DNA of 29,357 nt from Phlegmacium glaucopus (GCA_015039465.1 MU130035.1:55807-85163), one strand, 5' to 3'; positions 10,200 through 20,741 are shown, numbered from the stretch's first letter. Program-made: numbers and translations. The notes: generated by a model from the sequence alone, not told the origin.

Positions 10200-10398
10200 T
10201 ACCACTACATCAGCAAAACACATTTTCACTTGACAGTTACTTTTACCCCTTTCAAGGCTTGAATCTTTCTTGAGCAACTTATTTTTGAGTAATTTACTTG
10301 TAGAAAAAATACTTAAGTACAAAAAGTAGAATTCAAGTCAGAGATGGAAATTTCAAGTAAAACCTTTGTTTTCAAGAACAAATCAAGAACAAATCAAG
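10200..10398. repeat. CAAGTA-rich sequence that received hAT element B
   Basis: Sequence on both sides of element B (10290-10398 and 12492-12540) is rich in TCAAG, CAAGAACAAATCAAG and ACTTGTA/TTAAGTAC words. It looks like one older repetitive element split by the insertion. No coding potential is seen. Confidence 0.45.
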
Positions 10399-12491
10399 TA
10401 GTGATGCCAAAGTTCAGTTCAGTTCAGTTCTTCAACCATTTTTGAAGAACCGAGAACCAAACCGAAGGCTGTGTTGCTGAACTGAACCAGAACTGGAACC
10501 AGAACCAATAGAACCGGTTCTGTTGGTTCAGTCTGGTTAGACCGGTTTGAACTGTTGAACCAATAAAAAGAATTTAAATTATATTATTTCAATACAATAT
10601 GGGGGTACTTTAATGAGCTACTAGTACACTACTAGACCCCTCATTTGTCCACTCATTAACACCACCACCTGGTGTTGGCATGGTTCCCGTTCATTCATCA
10701 TTCATTTTACTCATTCATCATCTGTTTGTTCATTTGTTCATATTCATTCACTCATCGTTGTTTGTTCATGTTCATTTGTTGTCCATTCACTGTTTGTTCA
10801 TTTGTTCATGTTCCGTTCATTCATTTGCAGTTGTGTGTCCATGCTTGTTCATGTCTCGTCGTCATTTGTCTGTCCTATACTACATTAGAATTTAATTTTG
10901 ATTTCAAAACAACGCGTGCCAAGAATATAAGAAACTTACCAAAGATAATGTTCATTCGTCGTTTATTTGCTGTTTGTTCATTTGTTTGTGTTCCGTTTGT
11001 TCATTTGCGGTCGTGTGTCCATGCTCATTCATGTCTTGTCGTCATTTGTCTGTCCTATACTACATTAGAATTAAATTTTGTTTTCAAAAAACCGCGTGCC
11101 AAGAATATAAGAAACTTACCAAAGATAATTTCCCTGGTAAGGAGTTGATTTGTCCATTGTTGTTGCCATCCATTTGTCCATTGTCGTTGTTCTTACATTT
11201 GTCCATTGGTTGTCTTTGGTTCATTTGTTTGTCATCATTTGTTTATGTTCGTTCATCCATTGTTAGCATTCATTGTTCATTGTTTGTCTGTAGTAGTTTA
11301 TATTCAAGTTAGATTTAAATTTAAATTTTAAAGGAAATACCAGCGAAGGTAGCACCAGTGCTTGTCATTGTTCTGCTCAGCATTCGTCCATTCATTGTCC
11401 CTGGTTCATTCATTTGTTGTTGTGTGTTTATGTTTGTTCATCCTTTTTGGCGTTTCTTGTTTGTTGTTTGTCTGTAGTAGGTTAAATTAGATTTAAATTT
11501 AAATTTCTAAAAAAATACCAGCAAAGGTAGTACCGGTGCTGTCATTGTTGTGCTCAGCATTCGCCCATTCATTGTCCTTGTTTAATTGTTTGTTGTCATT
11601 TGTTTATGTTTGTTCATCCTTTTTTGGTGTTTGTTGTTTGTTGTTTGTCGGTAGTAGGTTAAATTAGATTTAAATCTAAATTTCTAAAAAAATACCAGTG
11701 AAGGTAGTACCGGTGCTCGTCATCATTGTGCACAGCATTCATCCATTCATTGTCCTTGTTTCAATCATTTGTTGTCGCTTGTTTATGTTTGTTCACCCAT
11801 TTTTGGTGTTCATCGTTTGTCGTTTGTCTGTAGTAGGTTATATTAGATTTAAATTTAAATTTTTTTAAAAATACTGGCCTGAGGTAGTACCGGTGCTTGT
11901 CATCGTTGTGCTTGGCATTCGTCCATTCATTGTCCTTGATTTGTTGTTCATTCTGTGTCTGTAGTAGGTTATATTAGATTTAAATTTAAATTTAAAATAC
12001 TGGCCAAGGTAGTACCGGTGCTCGTCATCATCGTCCGTGCCCATGGTTCAAGTTGTCATTTCTGTGTGCTGTCATAGTACATTAATTGAATCAAGAAATT
12101 TACCAAAAATCACTCCCAGTGGGGAGTTGTTGGTGTTATTGGTGTCGTTGTGGCGTCATTAGCATTGTTGGTGTTGTCAATGTTGATACGGGAGTTGTTT
12201 AAAGCGGATTTTTTCAAACTCCAAAATCCAAAACATTGGGTCAGGCACCTAACAATACTTTATAGATTCATAAATTCAATTTTATGCAGAAAAATTAAGA
12301 AGAAAAAACTACATAAAGTTTGGTTCAAACCGGTTCAAACCCAGTTCTCAAAATCTTAGAAATATGAGAACCGAGAACTGGACCAATAGTCCAAGATCCT
12401 TGGACCGAACTGAACTGAACCTAAACCGATGGTTTGGTTCTTTCGGTTCTCGGTTCTTGCGCCAGTTCGGAACCAAACTTTGGCATCACTA
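10399..12491. mobile_element. hAT-type element B, non-autonomous, 2093 bp
   Basis: Ends are TAGTGATGCCAAAGTT at 10399 and AACTTTGGCATCACTA ending at 12491, a perfect 16-bp inverted pair. The flanks carry a perfect 8-bp target duplication, AAATCAAG at 10391-10398 and 12492-12499. Subterminal zones are dense in GGTTC/GAACC words (GTTCAGTTCAGTTCAGTTC near the left end; GGTTCTTTCGGTTCTCGGTTC near the right). No transposase frame is present; the interior is tandem repeat. The terminal TAGTGATG is shared with element A, but the subterminal sequences differ, so they are separate families of one superfamily. Confidence 0.92.
10680..12020. repeat. Internal tandem repeats of about 180 bp within hAT element B
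   Basis: Units share TTCATTTGT-rich sequence, GTCTGTAGTAG (or GTCCTATACTACATTAG), a run of AAATTTAAATTT, and GGTAGTACCGGTGCT. The anchor GTGTGTCCATGC occurs at 10832 and 11012 (180 apart). The anchor GTCTGTAGTAG occurs at 11286, 11470, 11647, 11826 and 11957 (184, 177, 179 and 131 apart). About seven diverged units are present. Open frames here are repeat translations. Confidence 0.8.
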
Positions 12492-12544
12492 AAATCAAGA
12501 TATCAAGAACAAATCAAGACATCAAGTTTGCTAAGTAATGCTCC

Positions 12545-14098
12545 ATACTTCAAGTTGGCGTTGGCGATGGTCAAACACTGGTACTAGGGCCATGCAGGCG
12601 TGAGCACCAGGAGGTTCTGAGTCATTTATTTGGCTGAAAGTGAGAGCAACCTTGGATTCACCCTTGAGGTTGATGACAACGGTTTCAATCTTGTTTTGAT
12701 TTGTGGCTTTTCGCAGTAGAAGAGATCAGGTTCTTGGAATTTGGAATAGTTGAGATTCAATGTTTCTCGTGCGGTGGCACTGGCATTCTTTCATTTTTGT
12801 TTTCTTTATTAGAATCCATTTTGATGTGTTCTAGGGGTGGGGCCCTCCAGCATTGTTAAAGCTGGCTCAAATATTTATTTAGCATTGTGGTGAATGGTCA
12901 AAATACGGAAAACATACCCTTATTATGTTCTTTCACATCTTTCAGGGCGACATATTTTTTTGTCTAAATGCTTTAACTGTTCATGTAGGGCAGATTCGAT
13001 AGACCTGAGCCTAAAATATAGATTCAGCATGAAATGAAGGCATAAACAAAAATTGAGCACCTGCTGTCTGACTTCATTTTCTTCTAATTCAATCTGCAAT
13101 TCCCCTCGGCATTATTCAGTCTTCTTTCCAAGGTCGCCAATAGCGAAGTGAGATGCTCTGACATTCGGGAGCGTTGGAGGAAGGGGGAGGACTGATACTG
13201 AAGCCATCTTGACTTTTAGGCATTGCGGGACCATTAATCGAGGATGCAGACCAAGTTGGAAGGTGGGACGAATGACTTGTACATTTGTTCTTGGTAACAC
13301 TGGTAGGTTGTATTTAAAAAAACATCAGCCCCAGCTGAATCATGGTTGGTGGTTGTGGTTGCTCCACCAGGTACAACAACGGTCTGAGCAAGGGCCGACT
13401 CGGAGTAATGTCTTTGCGCAATCATGATTGCAAAATTTGTCACAGTCCTCAGGTGGTAGGACCAACCATTAATTTAGGCTTGGCTGATAGCAACATCATC
13501 ACTCACCCAAGCTTTCCTTTACCATCAACGGCGTCGCCTTTGCTGAGCCAGACATCACCACTGCAACGACCTTCAACTGTTAGACTAGCACTTGTATTCA
13601 TCATTCATGAGACCATTTGTGCAGAGGCAAACTTTCAGGCGTGAAGGCTTGGATGGATTTGGCTGGTCCACAAATGTTGAATAAACCAAAAATCACAAAA
13701 TATTAAGAACCAGGAGTGGAGATGTCAATGTTACTGAAAGAATGAGAGATATCTGTACAACCGTCGATGGCGAAGCACTTGGGCATCAGCTAGGGCAGGT
13801 ATAGTTGGATGCATGATTGCAGTTGCCAAGGCAGTTTGCAAATCTGGAGTACTGGCAGTAGGAATTGTATCTTCATAGTGGGTTGTTGGGTACGACCAAG
13901 AAGTGATTGTTGTATGCGATCTGTTTGAAGAGGTTAACCAGGAGCTTTGAGAACCAAGCTGAGCCCTTGGATGGTTTGGAAGTGGTGGAAGGTCCCTTCT
14001 GAATGAGTCTGCATCAGTGAGATTCACAGATATTGGTAACATTGGAGCATAAGATGAGGGTAGAGGTGGAACTGGCAGGACTTGGAACTTGTTGGGTT
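12545..14098 (-). pseudogene. Decayed, unrecognised multi-exon gene with Pro/Ser/Thr-rich region and coiled coil
   Basis: Reading leftwards, an exon starts at 14098 after a CTACAG acceptor (EPNKFQVLPVPPLPSSY, LTDADSFRRDLPPLPNHP) and stays open to about 13731. Further pieces are VEGRCSGDVWLSKGD with a GTGAGT donor near 13513, then GGATTTTNHDSAGADVFL. A heptad-like stretch (MSEHLTSLLATLERRLNNAEG) follows, then a one-base frame change, then QIELEENEVRQQ with a donor. RLRSIESALHEQLKHLDKKI comes next, and finally NKIETVVINLKGESKVALTF to about 12545. Stops interrupt several exons, including a TGA at 12728-12726. No family is recognised. The middle would form a coiled coil. It lies directly downstream of the Plavaka gene on the same strand and could be a second gene of that element or a host gene. 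Confidence 0.45.
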
Positions 14099-14339
14099 CT
14101 GTAGAGCTAATCCAGAAAGATAATTTAGTTGGTTAGAATATACCTGCAGTATCAAAAATCGATTGATAAGATATGCAGTAGGCGACTTTGGTGCTCTAGT
14201 ACACTGACCATATATGCTAAAAATATAATATCAGCATTGAAAGGAGAAAAAGTACTTGATAACTCACAAAGCCATGTGAAGACCAAGTACAAAGTAGATG
14301 AGGCTTCTAAAGAGCAAGACGACAGGACATGAGGTTGAG

Positions 14340-14671
14340 TCATTGGAGGTCTTGTCAGGGTGTTGCTTCCCCCAATAGACGAGAAAATGGTATGACAACA
14401 CTAGTATGGTGTCAATCAGATTTGCCACCAGACCGGCAGAATTATCTCGTACCCTGAGGGTTGCGGCCTTGTCTCACCATGGCATGCGATATCTGCAACA
14501 ATATCTCACTCTATTACAGAAGATATCAAGTGAGCATGAGCTATCGAACCATAAGTCACCAAAAGAAGCATGAAAAGGCCTGACGCTTTCCTTGCAGACA
14601 TTGAAGAGGGAAGCAAGTTTCACTGAGGTTGATGTTGAGATGTTGTGAGGTCTGTAAACAAAGATGATCAT
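14340..14671 (-). pseudogene. Unrecognised ORF pair in one frame around a TGA
   Basis: The frame from 14671 (HNISTSTSVKLASLFNVC) reaches MPW, then TGA at 14476-14474, and continues without shift as DKAATLRVRDNSAGLVANLI, DTILVLSYHFLVYWGK to about 14340 and beyond. The second part looks protein-like. It lies between the end of the Plavaka gene and the decayed gene at 12545-14098, and may be the start of the latter. No function can be suggested. Confidence 0.3.
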
Positions 14672-14860
14672 GTGCTCTTTTGAGCGAATTGGGACTGATG
14701 CGCTCCCATTCTCTTCAAAATTTCATCTTGTTCAAATGTACACTCAATCCGAGCTGATCACTCTGACTTGCAAGAAAACTAAGATATATATTAACAGTGT
14801 TTTAGATAGTACCCAGATTACATTAATCGCAGCTGATCTTTGCCAGTGGCTTCAACTCCA

Positions 14861-16844
14861 TCATAGTACCTCAAATGCATGATGGTCAGCAAATTTGTTG
14901 ACATAAAAAATGTCGTAGGTATCCAATGATGAATGCATGGTGGTTGTAGCTTTGACAGGCTCAGCATTTTGATAGGTGGGTATGAGATGTACAGCTCAGT
15001 AGATACTGTCAATATGGATGATGGCAAAATGGGGTTCTCCTGAGTCCTGAAGGTCAGGCTCTACCTTCCAGAGCCCTGTTTCTTTGTCAGGTTCGACGCC
15101 CACAAATGAAAACCATTGGACAAGTGCACAACGATAGACAACATGATTATGTTCAAAGGAAAAGAATAAGAAAATGCAAGTGATTTCAAACCCATGTGCA
15201 CCATCGATATCGGGATGAGAATTAATAAGAACGCAGTCATATTGGGGGGCACCTCTTCTCCAGGAAGATGTTGCCCGGATGTGTTCACAACACATGCCAG
15301 TGACACCACTAATGTCGCTTGGCGCATAAAATGTTGCAATGGCTGAGTTGAATACAAAGATTTTCCCAGTAATTTGAGGATATGAATCCTCCAAAATGTC
15401 TTCCAATGGTATTGTGGAATCAGGATAAAGTTGGTTGTATAGGAATTTCCAGACCATGATTGGGAATGACGTCAGTTCAAGATTTTTCACGGCGGTATGA
15501 AGAGACCACCTGCGTTCTGTAGAATATGGTCAGATAAGTCAGGAAAAGAAAGAGATAATGAACTCAACATACAGATGGTAGAGGAGAGTTTCACCTCAGC
15601 GAGTACATTTACATGATCATCATCCACAATTTCATTGTTAGGATCTTCATCTGGTATTGAGACATCCTGTCTTGTATTGTTCAAGGCTGGGGCGAGTTCC
15701 GGTTTATTGGTGGAGTCCGAGTCGGGGGCCAGAGTAGTCATGATAGTAACTAACCCAAGTCATCTTAGTATCAAATTATGAATAGCAACTGTACAACTCA
15801 CCGAGAGCTTCTAATGTGGCTCCCAAACATGTCCCATTGAGCATCCCATGGCTTTCAAAATCAGTTCAAGCAGCAGCCAATTGGTCAAGTCACTGGTTAG
15901 TGACAAGCATCTGGTCAAGTGCTTCATTGCAATTTGAGTACCCCCAAGGTTCCTTAATGGCTCTGATATGCATTGACTCCATTATTGATGAGCAGAGTCC
16001 ATTTGGTGCTCCAAAAAGGCGTATAAGTGCAAGGTAGTGGACCATGGCATGTTGACGTGGTAACAACAAGTGTCTTCATATGCTGGTTGAGATAAAAATC
16101 TTGTGATATTGATGGAAACAGGAGAGGGCATCTTGCAACTCAGATAAATCATTTTCGGTCAGGACATTCTTTCGAGCTATGTAGCAGAATTCTAGGAAGG
16201 CACAAATTGCACAAACAATATCTGGAGGTAGATGACCTTGTATAGCAGGTAGATAGACCTAACTCGGTCATCAGATACGCTAAACTCATGGATTCTGTAC
16301 CTCTGGACTAACCTTCATAAGCGCCTTCAAGTCATCTCCTGTCCATTGTTTGAAACCACAGCCTTCTGAAAAATGTCGAAGGCCTGAAAAGGCTGGGACA
16401 ATTGTGATGCTATTCAAAGGATGAGTTTCTTTCCTGTAAGGAGTACACTTTGTCACTAACTGTCAATCAATATCATCCATGATCGCATCGGCCTTTGCTT
16501 TTGGATGGTTATTGGCATAGACATACTCCTTCACCCATAACACTAGATGATCCTGGAATGTGCCCTTGATGAGTTGATGAAGCAGGTCTGGAGCAAGAAG
16601 TTCATGAATGTTGGCGCGTTCAAAGTCATTTGTAAAAGGCTATTAGTATATAATTGTTAGTCGTATAATGACAGAAAACTGCATTTCTACTGACCACAAC
16701 ATCTGGAATTATACCAAATTTATCCCACAATTCACCAACCTGGCAATCTGTTATGAGCTTTTCAGTGAGATCACGAGTGCGCAGCAATTTGGAGAGTGGG
16801 CTGTCAAAATTATTTTGATCCCCTTGACAGCTACGAAAGAAGAT
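14861..16844 (-). pseudogene. Plavaka transposase, 5'-truncated, with nonsense mutations
   Basis: Six exons can be read: 16844-16695, 16639-16457, 16409-16313, 16258-15802, 15749-15573 and 15516-14861, with phase-matched introns of 47-56 nt. Diagnostic blocks in order: PFTNDFERANIHELLAPDLL, HQLIKGTFQDHLVLWV, GFKQWTGDDLKALMK, VYLPAIQGHLPPDIV, FGAPNGLCSSIMESMHI, then after the fifth exon KIFVFNSAIATFYAPSD, GMCCEHIRATSSWRRG, and the C-terminus FYVNKFADHHAFEVL. These match the conserved core and end of fungal Plavaka (CACTA-like DNA transposon) transposases. The N-terminal part, with the usual zinc finger, is missing because an LTR starts at 16845. In-frame TGA codons lie at 16465, 16078, 15892, 15868 and 14998. 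The element is dead. Confidence 0.88.
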
Positions 16845-16940
16845 TGTTAGGGGATAACCCTGAGGTATATACCATCTTCACTGTTGATATTTTATCCTTA
16901 TTTCAACTTGATTACATACTTATTTGCCACTGTTTGGCTA
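16845..16940 (+). mobile_element. Truncated LTR inserted in the Plavaka gene
   Basis: The 96 bases from TGTTAGGGGATAACCCTGAG to CACTGTTTGGCTA are almost identical to the first 96 bases of the solo LTR at 9611-9865. The similarity then stops abruptly. The 5 bases before it are AAGAT; no matching copy was found downstream. The upstream junction is exactly where the Plavaka reading frame is lost. Confidence 0.75.
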
Positions 16941-17635
16941 TCCTATAATAACGTTTCTTAGGCCGCTGTGTACCACGTTACAAACACGGTCAGTATGAAC
17001 CGTCACTATTTTGTTGTCAGAGGCAACGTTGACCAGTGTTGTTTATAACCGGCGAGATACCTAGATAGCCTTTATAGGTATTACTTTAGTCCACCCGCGT
17101 ACCACGACCCGATCAAGAGTAACCCAAAAACAGTTAAGGCTTCTCATACATGATAGGCAGAGACATATATAGGGTCAGTAAATTGTTATAAAGGACAGTC
17201 GGTTGTTGTATGTAAGACCTACAGGAGTGAAGGTAGTCAAATCTGTCTTCGAAATGGTGAAGAGAGACAACAAGTATAACCTCAACGAGGCGGGACCGCT
17301 TTGGTGGGGACTTCATATAGTTACAGGACTACCCGTAAAAACGGTGTAAAACACCCCTTAACCGGGTATATAACGACTAATAGTCCTCGTTTAAAACGAA
17401 CGGACACAACACGTCGTGACCACAACGACCATTCATCATTAGGAGAAGGGAAGTAAAGAAGAAACAAATGTAGAAACAATCCCGTTGGATGTATATTCTC
17501 CTCTTCCCCTGAGATTTCTCTCATTTGTCGGATATTTCTGATCTATTATCGTCGTCGTTCGATCGTTTCATCCCTTAAGGTCAATTATTACTCTATTCCA
17601 GTCATTAATGACTGATGATGAACTTTATCCCACCA
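16941..17635. other. Unassigned sequence, possibly part of another retroelement
   Basis: No protein is recognised. The composition changes at 16941, with many CpG (CGTACCACGACCCG, CGTCGTCGTTCGATCG) compared with the CpG-poor Plavaka region. Pyrimidine- and purine-rich tracts near 17445-17520 and a CCGGGTATATAACGAC stretch would suit an LTR or leader region. The stretch runs into the assembly gap. Confidence 0.35.
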
Positions 17636-18274
17636 NNNNNNNNNNNNNNNNNNNNNNNNNNNNNNNNNNNNNNNNNNNNNNNNNNNNNNNNNNNNNNNNN
17701 NNNNNNNNNNNNNNNNNNNNNNNNNNNNNNNNNNNNNNNNNNNNNNNNNNNNNNNNNNNNNNNNNNNNNNNNNNNNNNNNNNNNNNNNNNNNNNNNNNNN
17801 NNNNNNNNNNNNNNNNNNNNNNNNNNNNNNNNNNNNNNNNNNNNNNNNNNNNNNNNNNNNNNNNNNNNNNNNNNNNNNNNNNNNNNNNNNNNNNNNNNNN
17901 NNNNNNNNNNNNNNNNNNNNNNNNNNNNNNNNNNNNNNNNNNNNNNNNNNNNNNNNNNNNNNNNNNNNNNNNNNNNNNNNNNNNNNNNNNNNNNNNNNNN
18001 NNNNNNNNNNNNNNNNNNNNNNNNNNNNNNNNNNNNNNNNNNNNNNNNNNNNNNNNNNNNNNNNNNNNNNNNNNNNNNNNNNNNNNNNNNNNNNNNNNNN
18101 NNNNNNNNNNNNNNNNNNNNNNNNNNNNNNNNNNNNNNNNNNNNNNNNNNNNNNNNNNNNNNNNNNNNNNNNNNNNNNNNNNNNNNNNNNNNNNNNNNNN
18201 NNNNNNNNNNNNNNNNNNNNNNNNNNNNNNNNNNNNNNNNNNNNNNNNNNNNNNNNNNNNNNNNNNNNNNNNNN
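17636..18274. other. Assembly gap, 639 N
   Basis: All bases are N. Open frames crossing it are artefacts. It lies between retroelement-like sequences, as expected for a repeat that did not assemble. Confidence 0.99.
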
Positions 18275-18301
18275 CCTTTCAAGACTTTACACTCACCCAC
18301 C

Positions 18302-18315
18302 AGTCCGATCGGACT
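18302..18315. repeat. 14-bp perfect palindrome
   Basis: AGTCCGATCGGACT is identical to its reverse complement. A related GATCGGAATC follows at 18327. It lies just outside the LTR at 18337. Meaning unknown. Confidence 0.6.
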
Positions 18316-18336
18316 CCGAGTAATCTGATCGGAATC

Positions 18337-18755
18337 TGTTAGGGCAACTGCGACGCTGACTTAGTCCAGCTAGCAGGGGATCCAAAGTTAATAATATTTC
18401 AGAAAAGATATCTACAAGTGACTTACCTAGCAGGCGATCTCAAACAAAAAACGATGGGAATGCTGGCCTGCTAGGCTGTGGGGTATTTAAGTACTAATAT
18501 GGACATAACAGAGATATAAAATAAATAAAGGAAGGATACGATAATAATTAATTAAGTAAATAAGAAGTGGTGCGATATGAAAAATAGAAATAAAAGACGG
18601 AGTGAATCGGAGGACCGGAGTCGGAGCGGAACTACGGGATTCCGGAGTCAACCGGTGACGGAAGCGGAGTTGGACGGAAGGTCGGAGGTCGTCGGAAAGG
18701 TCAAGTGTATGATTCTAGAGTTGAGCTTTGGGATAAAGTAGGGTGTACCCTAACA
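18337..18755 (-). mobile_element. LTR, 419 bp, minus orientation
   Basis: It runs from TGTTAGGGCAACTGC to GTGTACCCTAACA with TG...CA ends and 8-bp inverted termini. Read on the minus strand it ends GTTGCCCTAACA, the same end as the LTR at 9611-9865, which suggests a related family in the opposite orientation. Flanking 5-mers (GAATC, GGAGG) do not match, so it is either one LTR of a larger element whose other end lies in or beyond the gap, or a recombined copy. Confidence 0.6.
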
Positions 18756-18915
18756 GGAGGAGCATATGCAATAATTTCCTTTTTAGTCCATGTAAAATCA
18801 TGAAACAACCTGTAAATGTCACTAATTATCAAATGAAACATGGGAAGTACACTAGAGAGCCATTCATAACTGTGTCAGTTGGTGAAATTGAAACTGGCCC
18901 AGAGAGTCTAACATA

Positions 18916-18990
18916 TGTCACGTGTGGGCCTTCAAAATTTGAAGGGTCACACGTGACACAGAGTTCACGTGAGACCCTTCAGAAATCTAA
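18916..18990. repeat. Palindromic CACGTG repeat, copy 1
   Basis: Three CACGTG cores (18919, 18950, 18966) lie in inverted arms of the type GGGTCACACGTGA ... TTCACGTGAGACCC, bordered by TTCAAAATTTGAA. Related copies are at 19693-19730 (inverted) and 20163-20318. No gene is seen between 18756 and 19170. Confidence 0.65.
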
Positions 18991-19169
18991 AAGTGTCACA
19001 CTCAGTTAGGTCAATGTCACACAAATTCGTACAAAGTCATGTTGCTTTACTAAACTAATTTACAAACATTTTGACTAGTACTTGACAATGTAACATACAA
19101 TTTTAATTATAGTCATGTAAAAGTATTAGTGTTTGAAAAGGCAGTTGATTGTGGCAAGAGTGACAATGG

Positions 19170-19551
19170 TGGCTTTCAGCAATGTTTTGTCTTTGGGGAG
19201 GGGTCAGGGTGGGCAAGAGAACAAATGAGGAATGGGAGACAAAGGCAGAGTGTGAAGAAGTTAGGGTTTCATGTGTGACCCTCCAAATTTCTGAGTGTTC
19301 AGGTTCTGAAGGTAAGGAGGCTTTTTGGAGGCCTCTGCGCCATCATGTGCCCCCTTCCCCGCACTCTGTGCATCAGCTAGAGCGTCTGTATGGGCATGCA
19401 ATGCCCTTCGTTGCCCTCTGTGCATCATTGACTGGCTTGAGACCATTTTGGCACAGTGCCATTGTTTGGCAGATGCTGTGCTGAGACATGAGGGTCAAGA
19501 GTTGGTGAACCGTGTGCTGTTGTCCCACCTTTCTACGGTCACAGCACAGGT
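19170..19551 (+). pseudogene. Possible exon remnant of an unrecognised gene
   Basis: The frame ending HCLADAVLRHEGQELVNRVL, then LSHLSTVTAQ, runs to a good donor (CACAG|GTGAGC at 19551) and looks like an amphipathic, coding stretch. Its upstream part is Cys/Ala/Ser-rich and less convincing, and an overlapping frame is also open. No family could be named. Confidence 0.25.
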
Positions 19552-19917
19552 GAGCATATCGTCGCTCACACTTTCAGCACCCTTTCTGTCCTCACAGTGC
19601 AGAGTAGTGTCATTATCTTATTTATCAATTTATTCCTCGCCTACTTTGCAGTAATCCAAGTATTGTTCTTCACTCATATTCGGTCACTTCTTCAAATTTC
19701 TGAGGGTCCCACGTGAACTCTGTCTCACCTAATCTTATTTCTCAGCATCATACACAGTGTTACCCCAAACTCCCACACCCGTTGACACAATGAGTGCTAG
19801 GCTGATCCCTTGCCACGCTTAGCCATTCTTGAACTATGAATCTGACAACTGCATCTTTACCTACCATATATTCACTTTTTGACAGTGTTCGTATGAATGT
19901 ATTAAAATGAAACCAAC

Positions 19918-20060
19918 TTAGGACGCTGTTGAACATTGTTCAACAGCAGTAAGAAGTAAACAGCCATAATAATAGAATGATGTTCAATGGTTGTAATAGA
20001 TGAAGTCCAGTGGATGCCATTGAACAATGTTCAATGGCGGTAAGAAATTTAATGGTGGTA
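19918..20060. repeat. Cluster of TTGAACAATGTTCAA palindromes
   Basis: GTTGAACATTGTTCAAC at about 19929 and ATTGAACAATGTTCAAT at about 20020 are near-perfect inverted repeats, each followed by GGCGGTAAGAA or CAGCAGTAAGAA. Looser copies (TGTTCAATGG, ATATTCAATG, AATGTTCACTGG) occur nearby up to 20150. There is no coding signal in 19660-20400. Confidence 0.55.
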
Positions 20061-20162
20061 ATGAAATTAAATCAAGTCAGGACACCGTTGAATGGTAATA
20101 AATATTCAATGAAGTGAATAATAAGCCATTTACCAATGTTCACTGGCTGTATGAAAATGATG

Positions 20163-20318
20163 CCAAGGGTCACACGTGAGCACAGAGTTCAGCAGTGGGG
20201 CCCTCAGTGATAGAAATTTGAAGGGTCACACGTGAGCATAGAGTTCACGTGGGACCCTCAGAAATTTGAAGGGTCACACGTGAGCAAAGAGGTCACATGG
20301 GACCCTCAGAAATTTGAA
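20163..20318. repeat. Tandem CACGTG palindrome repeats
   Basis: Three copies of AGGGTCACACGTGAGCA (20166, 20222, 20270 approximately) alternate with the inverted arm TTCACGTGGGACCCTCAG and AAATTTGAA. The spacing is about 48-56 bases. They are the same family as 18916-18990 and 19693-19730. Confidence 0.7.
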
Positions 20319-20475
20319 TCTATGTTTTGGCTTGGTGGAGGAGGAAAACCGAAGTAAAGGGAAGGGATATATCTTACTAATCGCATGGTGATTGTTGGGA
20401 TCAAAGAATAGATTTCATTGGTTGCCAAAGCTCTCTCGCACGGCCCAGAATCCCAAGATGGGAAAAGGGTCGAGC

Positions 20476-20741
20476 TCAAGCCAACAGACTGGTGAAGGGA
20501 ATAGATGGAGGCTCGAGAGGCTGAACCGGTGCAAGGGCCAAATGAAGACGAGAGGAGAGGTGTAGGATGCGTTCAGGAGGAACATCAATGTATAGTTTAT
20601 AGGCATCGCTACGCCAGCGGCCTAACAGCTGGATCTCATATTTGGAGTAGGCAACTGCAGCAGCTGAGGAGGCCATGCCTTGCCGGAAACTGTGACCAGA
20701 GTATAATGACGAATCCAAACCAATTTTGGCAAGACAACATT
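20476..20741 (-). pseudogene. C-terminal fragment of a tyrosine recombinase (DIRS/Crypton type)
   Basis: The minus-strand frame reads LAKIGLDSSLYSGHSFRQG, then YSKYEIQLLGRWRSDAYKLY, then IDVPPERILHLSSRLH. GHSFR carries the H-x-x-R catalytic pair, LGRW is the usual box, and the Tyr in the YKLYI block is the expected nucleophile. Fungal tyrosine recombinases of DIRS-like retrotransposons and Cryptons end this way. The upstream catalytic Arg and the core-binding domain are not found between 20741 and 21060, so only the last 90 or so residues remain. No reverse transcriptase is nearby. Confidence 0.75.

Noticed and set aside
10672..11312. Overlapping plus-strand frames inside hAT element B
   Set aside because: Translations of the 180-bp tandem repeats (TTCATTTGT words).
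17605..18342. Open frames across the assembly gap
   Set aside because: Made almost entirely of unknown residues.
18337..18755. Pairing this LTR with 16845 as ends of one full element
   Set aside because: The two sequences differ beyond the TGTTAGGG ends, have opposite orientation, and the flanking 5-mers AAGAT and GGAGG do not match.
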